From assembly GCF_000717655.1 (NCBI RefSeq), contig NZ_JNZY01000042.1, forward strand, positions 1 through 53,203: 53,203 nucleotides of DNA, given 5' to 3'. Position 1 is the stretch's first letter, and each line of letters begins with the position of its first letter. The notes below the pieces were generated by a model. The model saw nothing but the letters and a program-made list of their open reading frames with translations. It made no database searches and was not told where the DNA came from. Of this stretch, positions 35,700 to 43,607 are shown piece by piece. A program made the translations under genes and the position numbers. The DNA is from Streptomyces katrae (GTDB lineage Bacteria > Actinomycetota > Actinomycetes > Streptomycetales > Streptomycetaceae).

Positions 35700-35716
35700 C
35701 TTTGAGATCCTCAAAG
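35700..35716. promoter_or_regulatory. dyad operator candidate over leader-peptide promoter
   Basis: CTTTGAG, a 3-base ATC spacer and CTCAAAG form a perfect inverted repeat. A further TCAAAG lies at 35689-35694, pairing with CTTTGA at 35700-35705, so two dyads overlap. The -35 hexamer TTGAGA falls inside. Confidence 0.5.
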
Positions 35717-35731
35717 GGAAAGTGTTAGCGT
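35702..35731 (+). promoter_or_regulatory. promoter of Cys-rich leader and transporter
   Basis: TTGAGA (35702-35707) and TAGCGT (35726-35731) are 18 bases apart. The predicted transcript start about 7 bases further would fall at the ATG at 35739, implying a leaderless leader-peptide ORF. Confidence 0.5.
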
Positions 35732-35738
35732 GTTAAAC

Positions 35739-35846
35739 ATGTTGACCACAGTTGCGCATGAAATGACCACGGGTGTCCTGCTCGTGGCGCGCCTGCACGT
35801 CGACCTCTGCCGCCGCGTGTCCGCGGCCTGTTGTGGCTGTCGCTGA
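35739..35846 (+). CDS. Cys-rich leader peptide (putative attenuator)
   Basis: A 35-codon frame beginning MLTTVAHEMTTG and containing LLVARLHVDLCRRVSAACCGCR at the end (stop at 35844-35846). The R-x-H-x-D-L-x-R-x-x-S-A-x-C pattern matches actinobacterial putative leader peptides found upstream of sulfur-assimilation genes. The final codons include TGT TGT GGC TGT, a cysteine-dense site where ribosomes would stall when Cys-tRNA is scarce. The promoter geometry suggests leaderless translation from 35739; ATG at 35763 is an alternative. It lies 56 bases before the transporter gene, which it presumably controls. Confidence 0.7.
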   Translation: MLTTVAHEMTTGVLLVARLHVDLCRRVSAACCGCR

Positions 35847-35902
35847 GTCCGCGCCGTTCCACCTTCCCCAATTTCTTTGCGCATCACCCCCGGAGTGTGT
35901 CC

Positions 35903-37204
35903 GTGTCCGCGACCCCTCAGGCCCCCGCCAAGGCCTCCTTCAAGTTCCCCTTCTGGGCCCAGATCGTCACCGGCCTCGTGCTCGGTGTCCTGTTCGGGTG
36001 GATCGCCCGCAGCCAGGACGTCAGCTGGCTCGCCAAGACGCTCGAGCAGATCGGCGACATCTTCGTCCAGCTGCTGAAGCTGGCCGTGGCCCCCCTCGTC
36101 TTCTTCGCGATCCTGGTGTCCATCACCAACCTGCGGAAGGTGAACAACGCCGCCCGCCTCGCCTCGCGCACGCTGCTCTGGTTCATGATCACCTCGCTGA
36201 TCGCGGTCGGCATCGGCCTCGCGATCGGCCTGCTGACCAACCCCGGCGCCGGCACCGGCCTCACCCCGCAGGACGGCAAGCTCCCCAAGCGCACCGGCTC
36301 CTGGCTGGACTTCCTGACCGGCATCGTCCCGAAGGACGTCATCACGCCGTTCACCGAGCTGAACGTGCTCCAGATCGTCTTCCTGGCCGCCGTCGCCGGT
36401 ATCGCCGCCCTCCAGCTCGGCAACAAGGCGCAGCCGCTCCTGAACGTCGCCGAGTCGGTCCTGGAGCTGCTCCAGAAGGCCCTGTGGTGGGTCATCCGCC
36501 TCGCCCCGATCGGCACCGTCGGCCTGATCGGCACCGCGATCGCCTCGTACGGCTGGGAACTCATCGGCAAGTACGCCACCTTCACCGCCGACGTGTACAT
36601 CGGCTCGGCGCTCGTGATGTTCGGCGTCTACCCGCTGCTCCTCGCGACGGTCGCCAAGGTCAACCCGATCCAGTTCTTCAAGGGCGCCTGGCCCGCGATC
36701 CAGCTGGCCTTCGTCTCCCGCTCCTCGGTCGGCACCATGCCGGTCACCCAGAAGGTCACCGAGCGCCTCGGCGTCCCGAAGGAGTACGCCTCCTTCGCCG
36801 TCCCGTTCGGCGCCACCACGAAGATGGACGGCTGCGCCGCGATCTACCCGGCGCTCGCCGCGATCTTCATCGCGCAGATCTTCGACGTCCAGCTGACGAT
36901 CACCGACTACCTGCTGATCGCCTTCGTCTCGGTCGTCGGCTCGGCCGCCACGGCCGGCCTGACGGGCGCCACGGTCATGCTGACGCTGACCCTCTCCACC
37001 CTGGGCCTGCCCCTGGAGGGTGTCGGCCTGCTGATGGCGATCGACCCGATCCTGGACATGATGCGCACCGCCACGAACGTCGCCGGCCAGGCCCTGGTCC
37101 CGGTCGTGGTCGCGGCCCGCGAGGGCATCCTGGACAAGGAGGCCTACGAGGCCGCCTCGTCCTCCCCGTTGGACGAGCCCGTCGCGGTCCCCGTCCCCGC
37201 CTGA
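35903..37204 (+). CDS. dicarboxylate/amino acid:cation symporter (DAACS family)
   Basis: A 433-residue secondary transporter with eight transmembrane helices and two re-entrant hairpins. Family landmarks are the serine-rich hairpin SRSSVGTMPVT, the helix-7 motif GATTKMDGCA (usually N-M-D-G-T in glutamate/aspartate carriers) and ILDMMRTATNVAGQ in helix 8 (usually D-x-x-R-T-x-x-N-V-x-G-D). The family moves glutamate, aspartate, C4-dicarboxylates, serine or cystine with sodium or protons. The Cys-rich leader peptide before it favours cystine or another sulfur compound. GTG at 35903 has GGAG 7 bases upstream. A hairpin terminator follows. Confidence 0.9.
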   Translation: MSATPQAPAKASFKFPFWAQIVTGLVLGVLFGWIARSQDVSWLAKTLEQIGDIFVQLLKLAVAPLVFFAILVSITNLRKVNNAARLASRTLLWFMITSLIAVGIGLAIGLLTNPGAGTGLTPQDGKLPKRTGSWLDFLTGIVPKDVITPFTELNVLQIVFLAAVAGIAALQLGNKAQPLLNVAESVLELLQKALWWVIRLAPIGTVGLIGTAIASYGWELIGKYATFTADVYIGSALVMFGVYPLLLATVAKVNPIQFFKGAWPAIQLAFVSRSSVGTMPVTQKVTERLGVPKEYASFAVPFGATTKMDGCAAIYPALAAIFIAQIFDVQLTITDYLLIAFVSVVGSAATAGLTGATVMLTLTLSTLGLPLEGVGLLMAIDPILDMMRTATNVAGQALVPVVVAAREGILDKEAYEAASSSPLDEPVAVPVPA

Positions 37205-37218
37205 CCGGTCCCATCACC

Positions 37219-37254
37219 CCGCAGCCCCCGCCCCCGTCCGGGCGGGGGCTGCGG
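37219..37254. terminator. bidirectional terminator hairpin
   Basis: Perfect 15-bp stem (37219-37233 with 37240-37254), 6-base loop, between the convergent transporter and the small membrane-protein gene. Confidence 0.9.
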
Positions 37255-37259
37255 TGCGC

Positions 37260-37586
37260 TCAGCCCAGGGTCTCGCCGCGGATGAAGGCGGTCACGCCGA
37301 GGATGAGCGGCGGGGCCAGCCACCACAGGCCCATGGTGCGGCGGACGCTCGGGATGAGGGTGATGAGCAGGCCCAGCACGCTCAGCGACATGGAGATCAG
37401 GCACATCGCGCCGACGCCCTCGTAGCCCTGGTGGTCCCACTCGCCCTGTGGGCCGGCGAACAGGGCCGCGAACACGGCGACGGCGTTCAGGAGATGGATC
37501 AGGCCCAGGGGGACGCCCAGCACCCACTGGAGGCAGCCCCGGTCTTCGGGCAGGTCGAGGCTCTCGCGCCCGCTCCCGTACGTCAT
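37260..37586 (-). CDS. small membrane protein, last gene of a three-gene cassette
   Basis: A 108-residue protein with three helices (CLQWVLGVPLGLIHLLNAVAV, GAMCLISMSLSVLGLLITLI, MGLWWLAPPLILGVTAFI). The ATG overlaps the stop of the transglycosylase-like gene upstream (ATGA), so it is translated with it. I recognise no family. It may be an immunity or anchoring partner of that protein; this is inference from position. Confidence 0.75.
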   Translation of the reverse strand: MTYGSGRESLDLPEDRGCLQWVLGVPLGLIHLLNAVAVFAALFAGPQGEWDHQGYEGVGAMCLISMSLSVLGLLITLIPSVRRTMGLWWLAPPLILGVTAFIRGETLG

Positions 37587-38974
37587 TGCATGGCCTTCTT
37601 CACGTTGCCGAGGTTGTTCCGGAAATCATCGCCGTAGTCCTGGGCCTTCTTCGACTCCCAGTACGGGCCGCCGTTGTAACGGGCGGCGATCTCCTGCATC
37701 TGGGCCTCGGTCAGCTGGTCCGCCGGGACGTTCGCGTAGCCGGTCTCCTCCTTGATCTGCGCCAGGAAGCCCGCGGCGATGAACGCGTTCTGCTTCGGGT
37801 CCTGGAGCGCCGACTTCACCACGTTGCGCTGCTGGTCCGTGAGGTTCTCCGGGTCGTAGCCGAGCACCTCCGCCCCGCGCCGCAGCTGCACCGCGATCGG
37901 GCCGAAGGAGGTCTCGTCCGGCTTGCCGCCCGCCCGGTCCGGCAGGTTCTCGGCCGTGACCGGGCTCAGGCCCCACGGGGCGTCCGCCGCCTGGCGGAAG
38001 AAGTCCACGCCGTCGTCGAAGATCCCCGGCTGCCCGCCGACCTCCTTCCAGGCGATGCCGGCGACCATCTCCTCCGGCAGCCCCGCCCGCTGCGCGGCCG
38101 CCCGCAGGATCTCCTTGTTGTTGCGGATCCACTCCGCCCGCCCCTCGTCCGACTGCGGCGGGTCCCAGTAGTTGTCGTCCGCCTCCGGCAGCCCCGCCAC
38201 CCGCATCCGGATGTCGCGCAGCTCGGGGGAGACCGGCTCGGTCCCGACCGGGCCGGTCATCTCCTTCTTCGGGCCGCTGCCCGGCAGGTGCGTCAGGGGG
38301 TTGGCACGGGCCTCCGCCGCCTCGCGCCGGATGTCGGCCATCGCCGCGTAGACGTCGACCCCGCCCCCGCCGCCCTTCACCTTGAACTCGGGCAGCAGCT
38401 CGTACGCCTGCTTCAGCGCGTGCACGCACACGCTGCGGGCCTCCTGCTCGGCCGTCTTGGCCTGGTGGAAGCTGCCGCCCGCGTCGTCGTGGAGCCGGTC
38501 CGCCTCCTCGCGGATGTCGTCCACGTCCATCGTCAGCTCGGCGAAGAAGTCCATGACGCCGGTCGTCGCCCGCATGTCCTCCCACTGGCGCATCGGCTCC
38601 GCCTCCTGCGCCGTGCGCGTGATCGCCGTGCCCTTCGTGGCGATGAGCGCCGCGAGCTTGCGTTCGGTGCGCTTGCCGTTCCCGTAGTGCGACTTGGCGG
38701 TCGTCAGGGCTGCCGCGTACGCGTGCAGTGCGCTCGCCGCCTTGTCGTACCCCTCGGCCATGTGGAGCACGAGCTGACGGGCCTCCGACAGGCGGTCGGT
38801 GTACGTGTGGCTGCCGTCGCTCTGCCATTGCGTACCGGTCTCCGCGCGCCGGGCCGGCTCCTCGGCCTGCACCAGCAGGTCGCGCAGCCGCTTGAACTCG
38901 GCGGCGTTGCGCTCCACCAGCGCCGGGTTGCACTCCTCCAGGAACTCGACGTCCTTGCGGTGGCTCAGGCTCAC
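37583..38974 (-). CDS. helical protein with C-terminal transglycosylase-like domain
   Basis: A 463-residue protein. Residues 1-200 are long helices (HRKDVEFLEECNPALVERN, KRTERKLAALIATKG) resembling WXG100/ESX-type substrate N-termini; a Gly-rich hinge lies near 200. The C-terminal part has a lysozyme/SLT-like signature: MVAGIAWKEVGG with candidate catalytic Glu311, a TSFGPIAVQL strand, FIAAGFLAQIKEET and the family's ARYNGGP (Tyr433-Asn-Gly-Gly). No classical signal peptide is present. GTG start overlaps the upstream gene stop (GTGA). I infer a cell-wall-directed effector or phage-like hydrolase exported by a nonclassical route; function unproven. Confidence 0.75.
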   Translation of the reverse strand: MSLSHRKDVEFLEECNPALVERNAAEFKRLRDLLVQAEEPARRAETGTQWQSDGSHTYTDRLSEARQLVLHMAEGYDKAASALHAYAAALTTAKSHYGNGKRTERKLAALIATKGTAITRTAQEAEPMRQWEDMRATTGVMDFFAELTMDVDDIREEADRLHDDAGGSFHQAKTAEQEARSVCVHALKQAYELLPEFKVKGGGGGVDVYAAMADIRREAAEARANPLTHLPGSGPKKEMTGPVGTEPVSPELRDIRMRVAGLPEADDNYWDPPQSDEGRAEWIRNNKEILRAAAQRAGLPEEMVAGIAWKEVGGQPGIFDDGVDFFRQAADAPWGLSPVTAENLPDRAGGKPDETSFGPIAVQLRRGAEVLGYDPENLTDQQRNVVKSALQDPKQNAFIAAGFLAQIKEETGYANVPADQLTEAQMQEIAARYNGGPYWESKKAQDYGDDFRNNLGNVKKAMQ

Positions 38975-39414
38975 TTGGACTCCGGCTTCACGTACTGGCC
39001 GCCGTCGAGGATGCCGTTGAGGAAGTTCCGTGCGGTCCCGTCGTCCACCTGGGCGAAGCCGGTGCCGGTGGTCTTGAGCTTGGTGGCGAGGGCCGCGAAC
39101 AGGTTGACCGTGTCCTTGAACTGGTCGTCGGCGAAACGGGCGAAGCGCAGCGCCTCGGCCGAGACGTCCGCGTGGGCCCGCGGGGCGCGGGCCATGGTGC
39201 CGGCGTCGCCGTCGGGCCGGCCCTCGTGGAGGAGCGCGGCGATCTCGATCAGCAGGTTGGCGTTGCCGTTGATGGACTGCGCACCGGCCACGAGGCTCCC
39301 GGCCGGGCTGCCCGGGGCACCCGCCTCGGCGGGCGCATGGTTGAGGCGCATGGCGGGCGACTGCTGCGCGAGTACGGCGGCCTTGTGCTGAGCCCATTCC
39401 GTGTCGAACGACAT
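38971..39414 (-). CDS. helical protein, first gene of the cassette
   Basis: A 147-residue protein starting MSFDTEWAQHKAAVLAQQ, with AGGGGACAC before the ATG. It is rich in Ala and Gly and mostly helical, with LRFARFADDQFKDTVNLFAAL as a strong amphipathic helix; it resembles small ESX/WXG100-like or chaperone-type proteins but lacks a clear W-x-G turn. Its stop overlaps the next gene's start. Function unknown; likely partner of the transglycosylase-like product. Confidence 0.75.
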   Translation of the reverse strand: MSFDTEWAQHKAAVLAQQSPAMRLNHAPAEAGAPGSPAGSLVAGAQSINGNANLLIEIAALLHEGRPDGDAGTMARAPRAHADVSAEALRFARFADDQFKDTVNLFAALATKLKTTGTGFAQVDDGTARNFLNGILDGGQYVKPESK

Positions 39415-39578
39415 GTGTCCCCTGGGTAGTTGATAACCGGACATGACCAGAATTGATTGATCATGTTCATCTGGGACGCGGAATGGGGCCGTACGGTTCC
39501 TAGCGGTGGAAGTGGCTGCCCGTTGCCCCGGCCACAACGGCCGAACCGGCGTCACGGCCGGGGCGACGAGCCGCCTGC

Positions 39579-40385
39579 TCAGGCGGGCTGCTCCGGCGCG
39601 GTGGCAGTGATCACCGCGAAGGTGCCGCCCTGGGAGTCGGCGAGGACCGCCATCCGCCCGGCCGCCATGTCGAACGCCGGGGCCATGACGCTGCCCCCGG
39701 CCCGCTCCGCGGCCGCCTGGATGCCGTCGACGTCGTCGACGTGGAAGTACGGCAGCCAGTGCGGCGGCACCCCGGCGGGCAGGGCGGAGAGGTCCATCAT
39801 CCCCCCGACCGCGCGCTCGCCGACCTTGAACTCCTTGTACCCCTCGGCGCCCGGCATCTGCGACGGGGCCGTGGTGACCGGCAGTACGGCCGAGTAGAAG
39901 GCGGCGGCGGCGTCGGTGTCGCCGGTGTTCAGCTCGTTCCAGATCAGCGCGCCGTGCTCGTTGACGATGCCCGCGCCGGGGAAGGTGCCGTACTGCCACA
40001 GGCCGACCACGGCGCCGGTCGGGTCGGTGATGACGGCCATCCGCCCGAGGTCCATGACGTCCATCGCGCCCATCATCACCGAGCCGCCCGCGTCGGTGAC
40101 CGCCTTGAGGGTGGCGTCGACGTCGTTGGTGGCCAGGTACGTGGTCCACGCGATCGGCGGCATCGGGTCCGGCACCGTCCCGTCGGGGTTCATCGCCTTC
40201 ATGATGCCGGCCACCGGCTTGCCCTTGAGGGTGCAGACGGAGTAGCCACCGGTCTCCGGCGGGCCGACCTCGCCCTGCCAGCCGAAGAGGTCGCGGTAGA
40301 AGTCGAGAGCGGCCTGCTGGTCGGGAACCATCAGGTCGATCCAGCAGGGGGTGCCGGCCTGGTAGGGGCCGTTCATTTCGGGCAC
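39579..40385 (-). CDS. VOC family protein with two glyoxalase-like domains
   Basis: A 268-residue protein made of two vicinal-oxygen-chelate (glyoxalase I-like) domains, residues about 8-130 and 140-262. Each has the domain's start (PCWIDLMVPDQQAALDFYRDLFGW; LIWNELNTGDTDAAAAFYSAVL) and end (MAVITDPTGAVVGLWQ; MAVLADSQGGTFAVIT). The first copy lacks an obvious complete metal-ligand set. Such double-domain proteins are common in Streptomyces; the substrate is unknown. GTG start with GGAGG 5 bases upstream. Confidence 0.92.
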   Translation of the reverse strand: MPEMNGPYQAGTPCWIDLMVPDQQAALDFYRDLFGWQGEVGPPETGGYSVCTLKGKPVAGIMKAMNPDGTVPDPMPPIAWTTYLATNDVDATLKAVTDAGGSVMMGAMDVMDLGRMAVITDPTGAVVGLWQYGTFPGAGIVNEHGALIWNELNTGDTDAAAAFYSAVLPVTTAPSQMPGAEGYKEFKVGERAVGGMMDLSALPAGVPPHWLPYFHVDDVDGIQAAAERAGGSVMAPAFDMAAGRMAVLADSQGGTFAVITATAPEQPA

Positions 40386-40525
40386 GGATGCCTCCGGGGC
40401 TACCGATGAGAGTGGGACGGGCCGTCCCTACCCCGCCCGTGCGTTCCGAATCGGGCCGTACGGATGAATGTGCGAGCGCTCGCCTATAGTCGGTCGCTGT
40501 TGATCAATTGACCTTGTGCGGGGGC

Positions 40526-41194
40526 ATGGTGACGGTACGGGAGACACGCGCGGCGGCGCAGATGATCGGACGGCGCAACGCACTGCGCTACCTGGCGATC
40601 GGGGTCGGCGCCTCGCTGGTCGCGGCGTGCGGCGGCAAGGACAAGACCCCGGCCGCCGGAGGCGGCGCAGCCGCATCGTCCTCGGCTCAGGCTTCGGCGT
40701 CGGCCTCGGGTACGGCGGGCGGCGGGGCCGCATCCTCCGCGGCGCCGACCGCCTCCAGCGTGGTGACCAGGGCCTTCGACGCCTTCATCAAGGGCGACTG
40801 GCACATCGAGTCGACCACCCCGAACGGTGAGACCGTAAAGGGGACCGGCACCGTGAACGCGGACGGCGGCGGGAACTCCGGCTGGACCATCACCTGGACC
40901 AGCGGCCCCGAGCCGGTCACCTGGCACGGAGGCTGGCTGCACCGCGGCGGCCACCTGGTCCTCGACGTGTACGAGGCGCCCAAGGGCGTGAGCCGGCTTA
41001 CCGGCGGCCGAGCCTTGACGGTCCCCAAAGAGGTGGGGGACAACGTCTCGTTCACCTTCCCCTGGCAGCCCCCGGGCCACAGGGACACGAGCGACGGCCA
41101 GGTGCTGAAGGTGACGTACAAGAACAACGTGCTGCGGATCGTCCACAGCGAGGGCGGGCACAGCGAATCGGTGCACGTCTGCACCCGCGCCTAG
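40526..41194 (+). CDS. predicted lipoprotein of unknown function
   Basis: A 222-residue exported protein. IGRRNALRYLAIG (Arg16-Arg17) looks like a Tat or basic n-region, and the lipobox LVAAC puts the lipidated Cys at residue 35. A Ser/Ala/Gly-rich linker precedes a beta-rich domain (DAFIKGDWHIESTT, GWTITWTSGPEPVTWHGGW, LKVTYKNNVLRIVHS) and a final VHVCTR. No family recognised. The first ATG (40526) was chosen; a GTG directly after it or ATG 40562 are possible. Convergent with the DUF397 gene. Confidence 0.7.
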   Translation: MVTVRETRAAAQMIGRRNALRYLAIGVGASLVAACGGKDKTPAAGGGAAASSSAQASASASGTAGGGAASSAAPTASSVVTRAFDAFIKGDWHIESTTPNGETVKGTGTVNADGGGNSGWTITWTSGPEPVTWHGGWLHRGGHLVLDVYEAPKGVSRLTGGRALTVPKEVGDNVSFTFPWQPPGHRDTSDGQVLKVTYKNNVLRIVHSEGGHSESVHVCTRA

Positions 41195-41202
41195 GGTCGT
41201 CG

Positions 41203-41448
41203 TCAGACGCCGGACGCGTGGGCCACGAACCCGGCCCAGGCGTGCGGCCCGAAGGCCAGGTGGTCCCGCTGGATGTCCTTGGAGTCGCGGACGAGGACGG
41301 CGCCGGGCGTGTTGGCCACCTCGACGCAGTCGTTGATGTCGCCGCTGTCGCTGTAGCTGCTCTTGAACCAGGCAACCTCGACGCAGTCGTTGCCATCACT
41401 GCTGCTGTAGCTGCTCTTGAACCACTCCGGCTCGGACTCGTGGATCAT
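41203..41448 (-). CDS. DUF397 (BldB-type) protein with internal duplication
   Basis: An 81-residue DUF397 protein. The domain normally has a single WFKSSYSxxxGxxCVEVA unit; here it occurs twice in tandem ([18 protein letters not shown] then [19 protein letters not shown]), followed by the usual VLVRDSKD and [12 protein letters not shown] end. The ATG overlaps the stop of the XRE regulator gene (ATGA). In Streptomyces such proteins pair with XRE/DUF5753 regulators of the WhiJ type. The tandem unit is unusual. Confidence 0.92.
   Translation of the reverse strand: MIHESEPEWFKSSYSSSDGNDCVEVAWFKSSYSDSGDINDCVEVANTPGAVLVRDSKDIQRDHLAFGPHAWAGFVAHASGV
41318..41424. repeat. 57-bp direct duplication inside DUF397 gene
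   Basis: The identical 18-base start of each copy (ACCTCGACGCAGTCGTTG) lies at 41318 and 41375, 57 bases apart, and the following sequence remains largely similar through CTGTAGCTGCTCTTGAACCA. The in-frame unit encodes 19 residues. Confidence 0.8.
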
Positions 41449-42305
41449 GTCTCTCCCAGCACTTGCTCGATGAATGCGACGGACTCCCATGGTGTGAGAG
41501 CCTGGGACCGGATCATGGCATGGCACTGCTCAAGGATTCGGACCTGCCTCGGATCCGAGACGGGACGGCCGTTGAATGCCCCTTCGGAGCGCCCTACCGC
41601 CGATCCGTCCGTGAATTTCAGCACTTGGATCAACCCACCCATTCCGGCGTGCTCTTCCAGGTGGGTGGGCATGACCTGGATCGTCACGTGCCGCAGCTCG
41701 GCAACCTCCAGCAGGCGTTCGAGTTGCCCACGCATCACCATTGTCCCCCCGATGCGGCGCCGCAGGGTCACCTCTTCCTGGACGAAGCACAGAGCAGGCG
41801 CGGGACTGCGTTCAAAGATCGATCGTCGCGCCATTCGGCCGGCCAAACCGCGTTCCACCTCTTCCATCGTCTGGGGAGGCTGCCACATCTCGAACAGGGC
41901 CCGCGCGTAGTCGTCTGTCTGCAACAGGCCATGGATGTTGTGATTGCCGTACGCCGACAGTTCGACCGCCCGGCCTTCCAACTGCACCAGGTCCCGGACC
42001 TTCTTCGGGTACCGGACCTGTTCCAGGTCGGCCTTCATCGCGGCGATCTTGCCGCCCGCGTTCAGTACCTCGTCCGCCCGATCCAGGTACTCAGGTCGGG
42101 GGATCCGCTTGCCTGCCTCGACCTTGCGGACCTGGTCCTCCCCGTACTGGATGGCCGCCCCGAACTCGGCGGCCCGCATGCCCGCCGACTCGCGCCAGGC
42201 CTTCAGCTGGCGGCCCAGCGCCGCCACCACCGCCACGCCCTGCTCGTCCTCCGGGTCCACGTCCCAGCCGGGCTCTTCCGTACCGTCACTGTTGTCCACG
42301 CTCAT
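41445..42305 (-). CDS. XRE-family regulator with DUF5753 domain (WhiJ-like)
   Basis: A 286-residue protein. The helix-turn-helix lies about residues 28-85 ([33 protein letters not shown]). The DUF5753 sensor domain follows ([62 protein letters not shown]), as in WhiJ-like regulators of Streptomyces. It partners with the overlapping DUF397 gene and is divergent from the ATPase-like gene, making the typical triplet that influences development or antibiotic production in relatives. Confidence 0.93.
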   Translation of the reverse strand: MSVDNSDGTEEPGWDVDPEDEQGVAVVAALGRQLKAWRESAGMRAAEFGAAIQYGEDQVRKVEAGKRIPRPEYLDRADEVLNAGGKIAAMKADLEQVRYPKKVRDLVQLEGRAVELSAYGNHNIHGLLQTDDYARALFEMWQPPQTMEEVERGLAGRMARRSIFERSPAPALCFVQEEVTLRRRIGGTMVMRGQLERLLEVAELRHVTIQVMPTHLEEHAGMGGLIQVLKFTDGSAVGRSEGAFNGRPVSDPRQVRILEQCHAMIRSQALTPWESVAFIEQVLGET

Positions 42306-42461
42306 TGCGCGCCCACTTCCGACGAGCCGATGTCCTCAGCGCCCCGTACCCGTGAGGCCGGTCCGGACAGCCGCGACAGCACTGGACAAGCACCGGACAA
42401 ACGCGGGACGTACGGGCGGTGTCGGTTCCCACGGTACGCACGAGCGGCCACGCTGAGTGAC

Positions 42462-42869
42462 GTGATTCCTCAACTCGTCGACTTTCACGTCCAGCTGTCC
42501 GCGACCCCGCGCGGGGCTCGACTGGGGCGCGTGCTCGCCATCGAACAACTCCGCGCCTGGGGGCTCCCCTTGGAGGTGCCGGGGCAGATCATCGCGGAAC
42601 TCTCCTCCAACGCGATCACCCACGGACGCGTGCCCGGACGGGACTTCAGGCTGGCCCTCACCGTCACCCCCGGCAGGCTGCTCATCGAGGTGACGGACAC
42701 CCGGGGCGACCGGATCCCGCAGATCCGCGACGCGGGGCGCGGGCTCGTACTCGTCGAGGCGCTCGCCGACCGTTGGGGCGTACGGGAAGGGCCGGTTCCG
42801 TGCAAGGTGGTGTGGGCGGAGGTCGCGCTCGAAGCCGTGTCGCGGGCTGTCGCGATCCGGCGGGCTTAG
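42462..42869 (+). CDS. ATP-binding protein, HATPase/anti-sigma-like
   Basis: A 135-residue GHKL-type ATPase, close to the serine-kinase anti-sigma group. The N box is ELSSNAITHG (near residue 48) and the G1 motif is EVTDTRGDRIPQIRDAGRGL, followed by LVEALADRWGVR. The GTG at 42462 is the first plausible start; the ribosome site is weak. Divergent from the WhiJ-like gene; such small ATPases are regular members of the DUF397/XRE clusters. Confidence 0.88.
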   Translation: MIPQLVDFHVQLSATPRGARLGRVLAIEQLRAWGLPLEVPGQIIAELSSNAITHGRVPGRDFRLALTVTPGRLLIEVTDTRGDRIPQIRDAGRGLVLVEALADRWGVREGPVPCKVVWAEVALEAVSRAVAIRRA

Positions 42870-42955
42870 ACGCATAAAGACCTAAAGAACCGAGGGAACG
42901 GATTCGGGGCCGGTTGGCGGGCATATGCTCGCCCCGACAACCGCAGACATGAGAC

Positions 42956-42990
42956 GGCCCCCGGCGGGACTGCAATCCCGGTCGAGGGCC
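42956..42990. promoter_or_regulatory. structured leader preceding helix-turn-helix gene
   Basis: A nested stem (CGGGA 42965-42969 with TCCCG 42976-42980, outer GGCCC 42956-42960 with GGGCC 42986-42990) followed by AGGAAG. It resembles the 5' leader often found before Streptomyces helix-turn-helix genes; the IS element now separates it from that gene. The stretch 42870-43126 otherwise has no convincing gene. Confidence 0.4.
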
Positions 42991-43126
42991 TGACCATCTT
43001 AGGAAGTGGCTCGCTTCCCCATCCCTGAATCTTCGCAGGGAATCCCGGCCTTCAGGCCGGGCGGGAATGCGATCCTTGGCCTGGAGCCGCGAAGTGGCGG
43101 AGTTCTCTGCGGCTCCGGGGTGACGG

Positions 43127-43555
43127 TCAGACGGGCCGCTTCTGATTCTCGATGTACTCCTGGACGATGCTCAGGGGTGCGCCGCCGCAGGAGCCCACGA
43201 AGTACGAGGGCGCCCAGAACACCGAGCCCATGCCGGTGCGGTTGATCCGGCCGGTGTACTCGGCGCGCAGGTATCGGGAGCTGACGCCCTTGAGGCTGTT
43301 GACCAGCTTGGACAGGGCGATCTTCGGCGGGTAGTGCACCAGCAGGTGGACGTGGTCGCCCTCGCCGTTGAACTCGTTCAGCTCGGCTTCGAACTTCTCG
43401 CAGACGTCCCGCATGATCGCTTCGCAGCGGGTCAGCATGTCGTCGTTGAAGACTTCACGCCGGTACTTGGTGACAAAGACCAAATGAGCATGGAGGTTGT
43501 GAACGACGTGGTTTCCCCGGCGGATATCGGGGTCTGGTTCCCAGCGTGGTGACAT
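43127..43555 (-). CDS. tnpA: IS200/IS605 transposase TnpA (Y1 HUH family)
   Basis: A 142-residue complete HUH transposase. The metal-binding HUH motif is DHVHLLVH and the nucleophilic tyrosine is in IVQEYIENQ near the C-terminus; HAHLVFVTKYRREVF near the start and GSVFWAPSYFVGSCGG are standard family segments. It excises and inserts single-stranded element DNA at hairpin-marked ends. No disabling mutation is seen, so the element may still be mobilisable. Start at ATG 43555 (MSPRWEPDPDIRRG). Divergent from tnpB. Confidence 0.95.
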   Translation of the reverse strand: MSPRWEPDPDIRRGNHVVHNLHAHLVFVTKYRREVFNDDMLTRCEAIMRDVCEKFEAELNEFNGEGDHVHLLVHYPPKIALSKLVNSLKGVSSRYLRAEYTGRINRTGMGSVFWAPSYFVGSCGGAPLSIVQEYIENQKRPV

Positions 43556-43607
43556 CCGCCAAGTGTATTGTGTTCGAGCGAACCGACTGGGAAGGGGGGT
43601 GGGCCGG

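Noticed and set aside
42896..43000. tRNA gene near the structured leader
   Set aside because: The stems do not form a cloverleaf, and no T-loop GTTCRA sequence or acceptor stem pairing is present.
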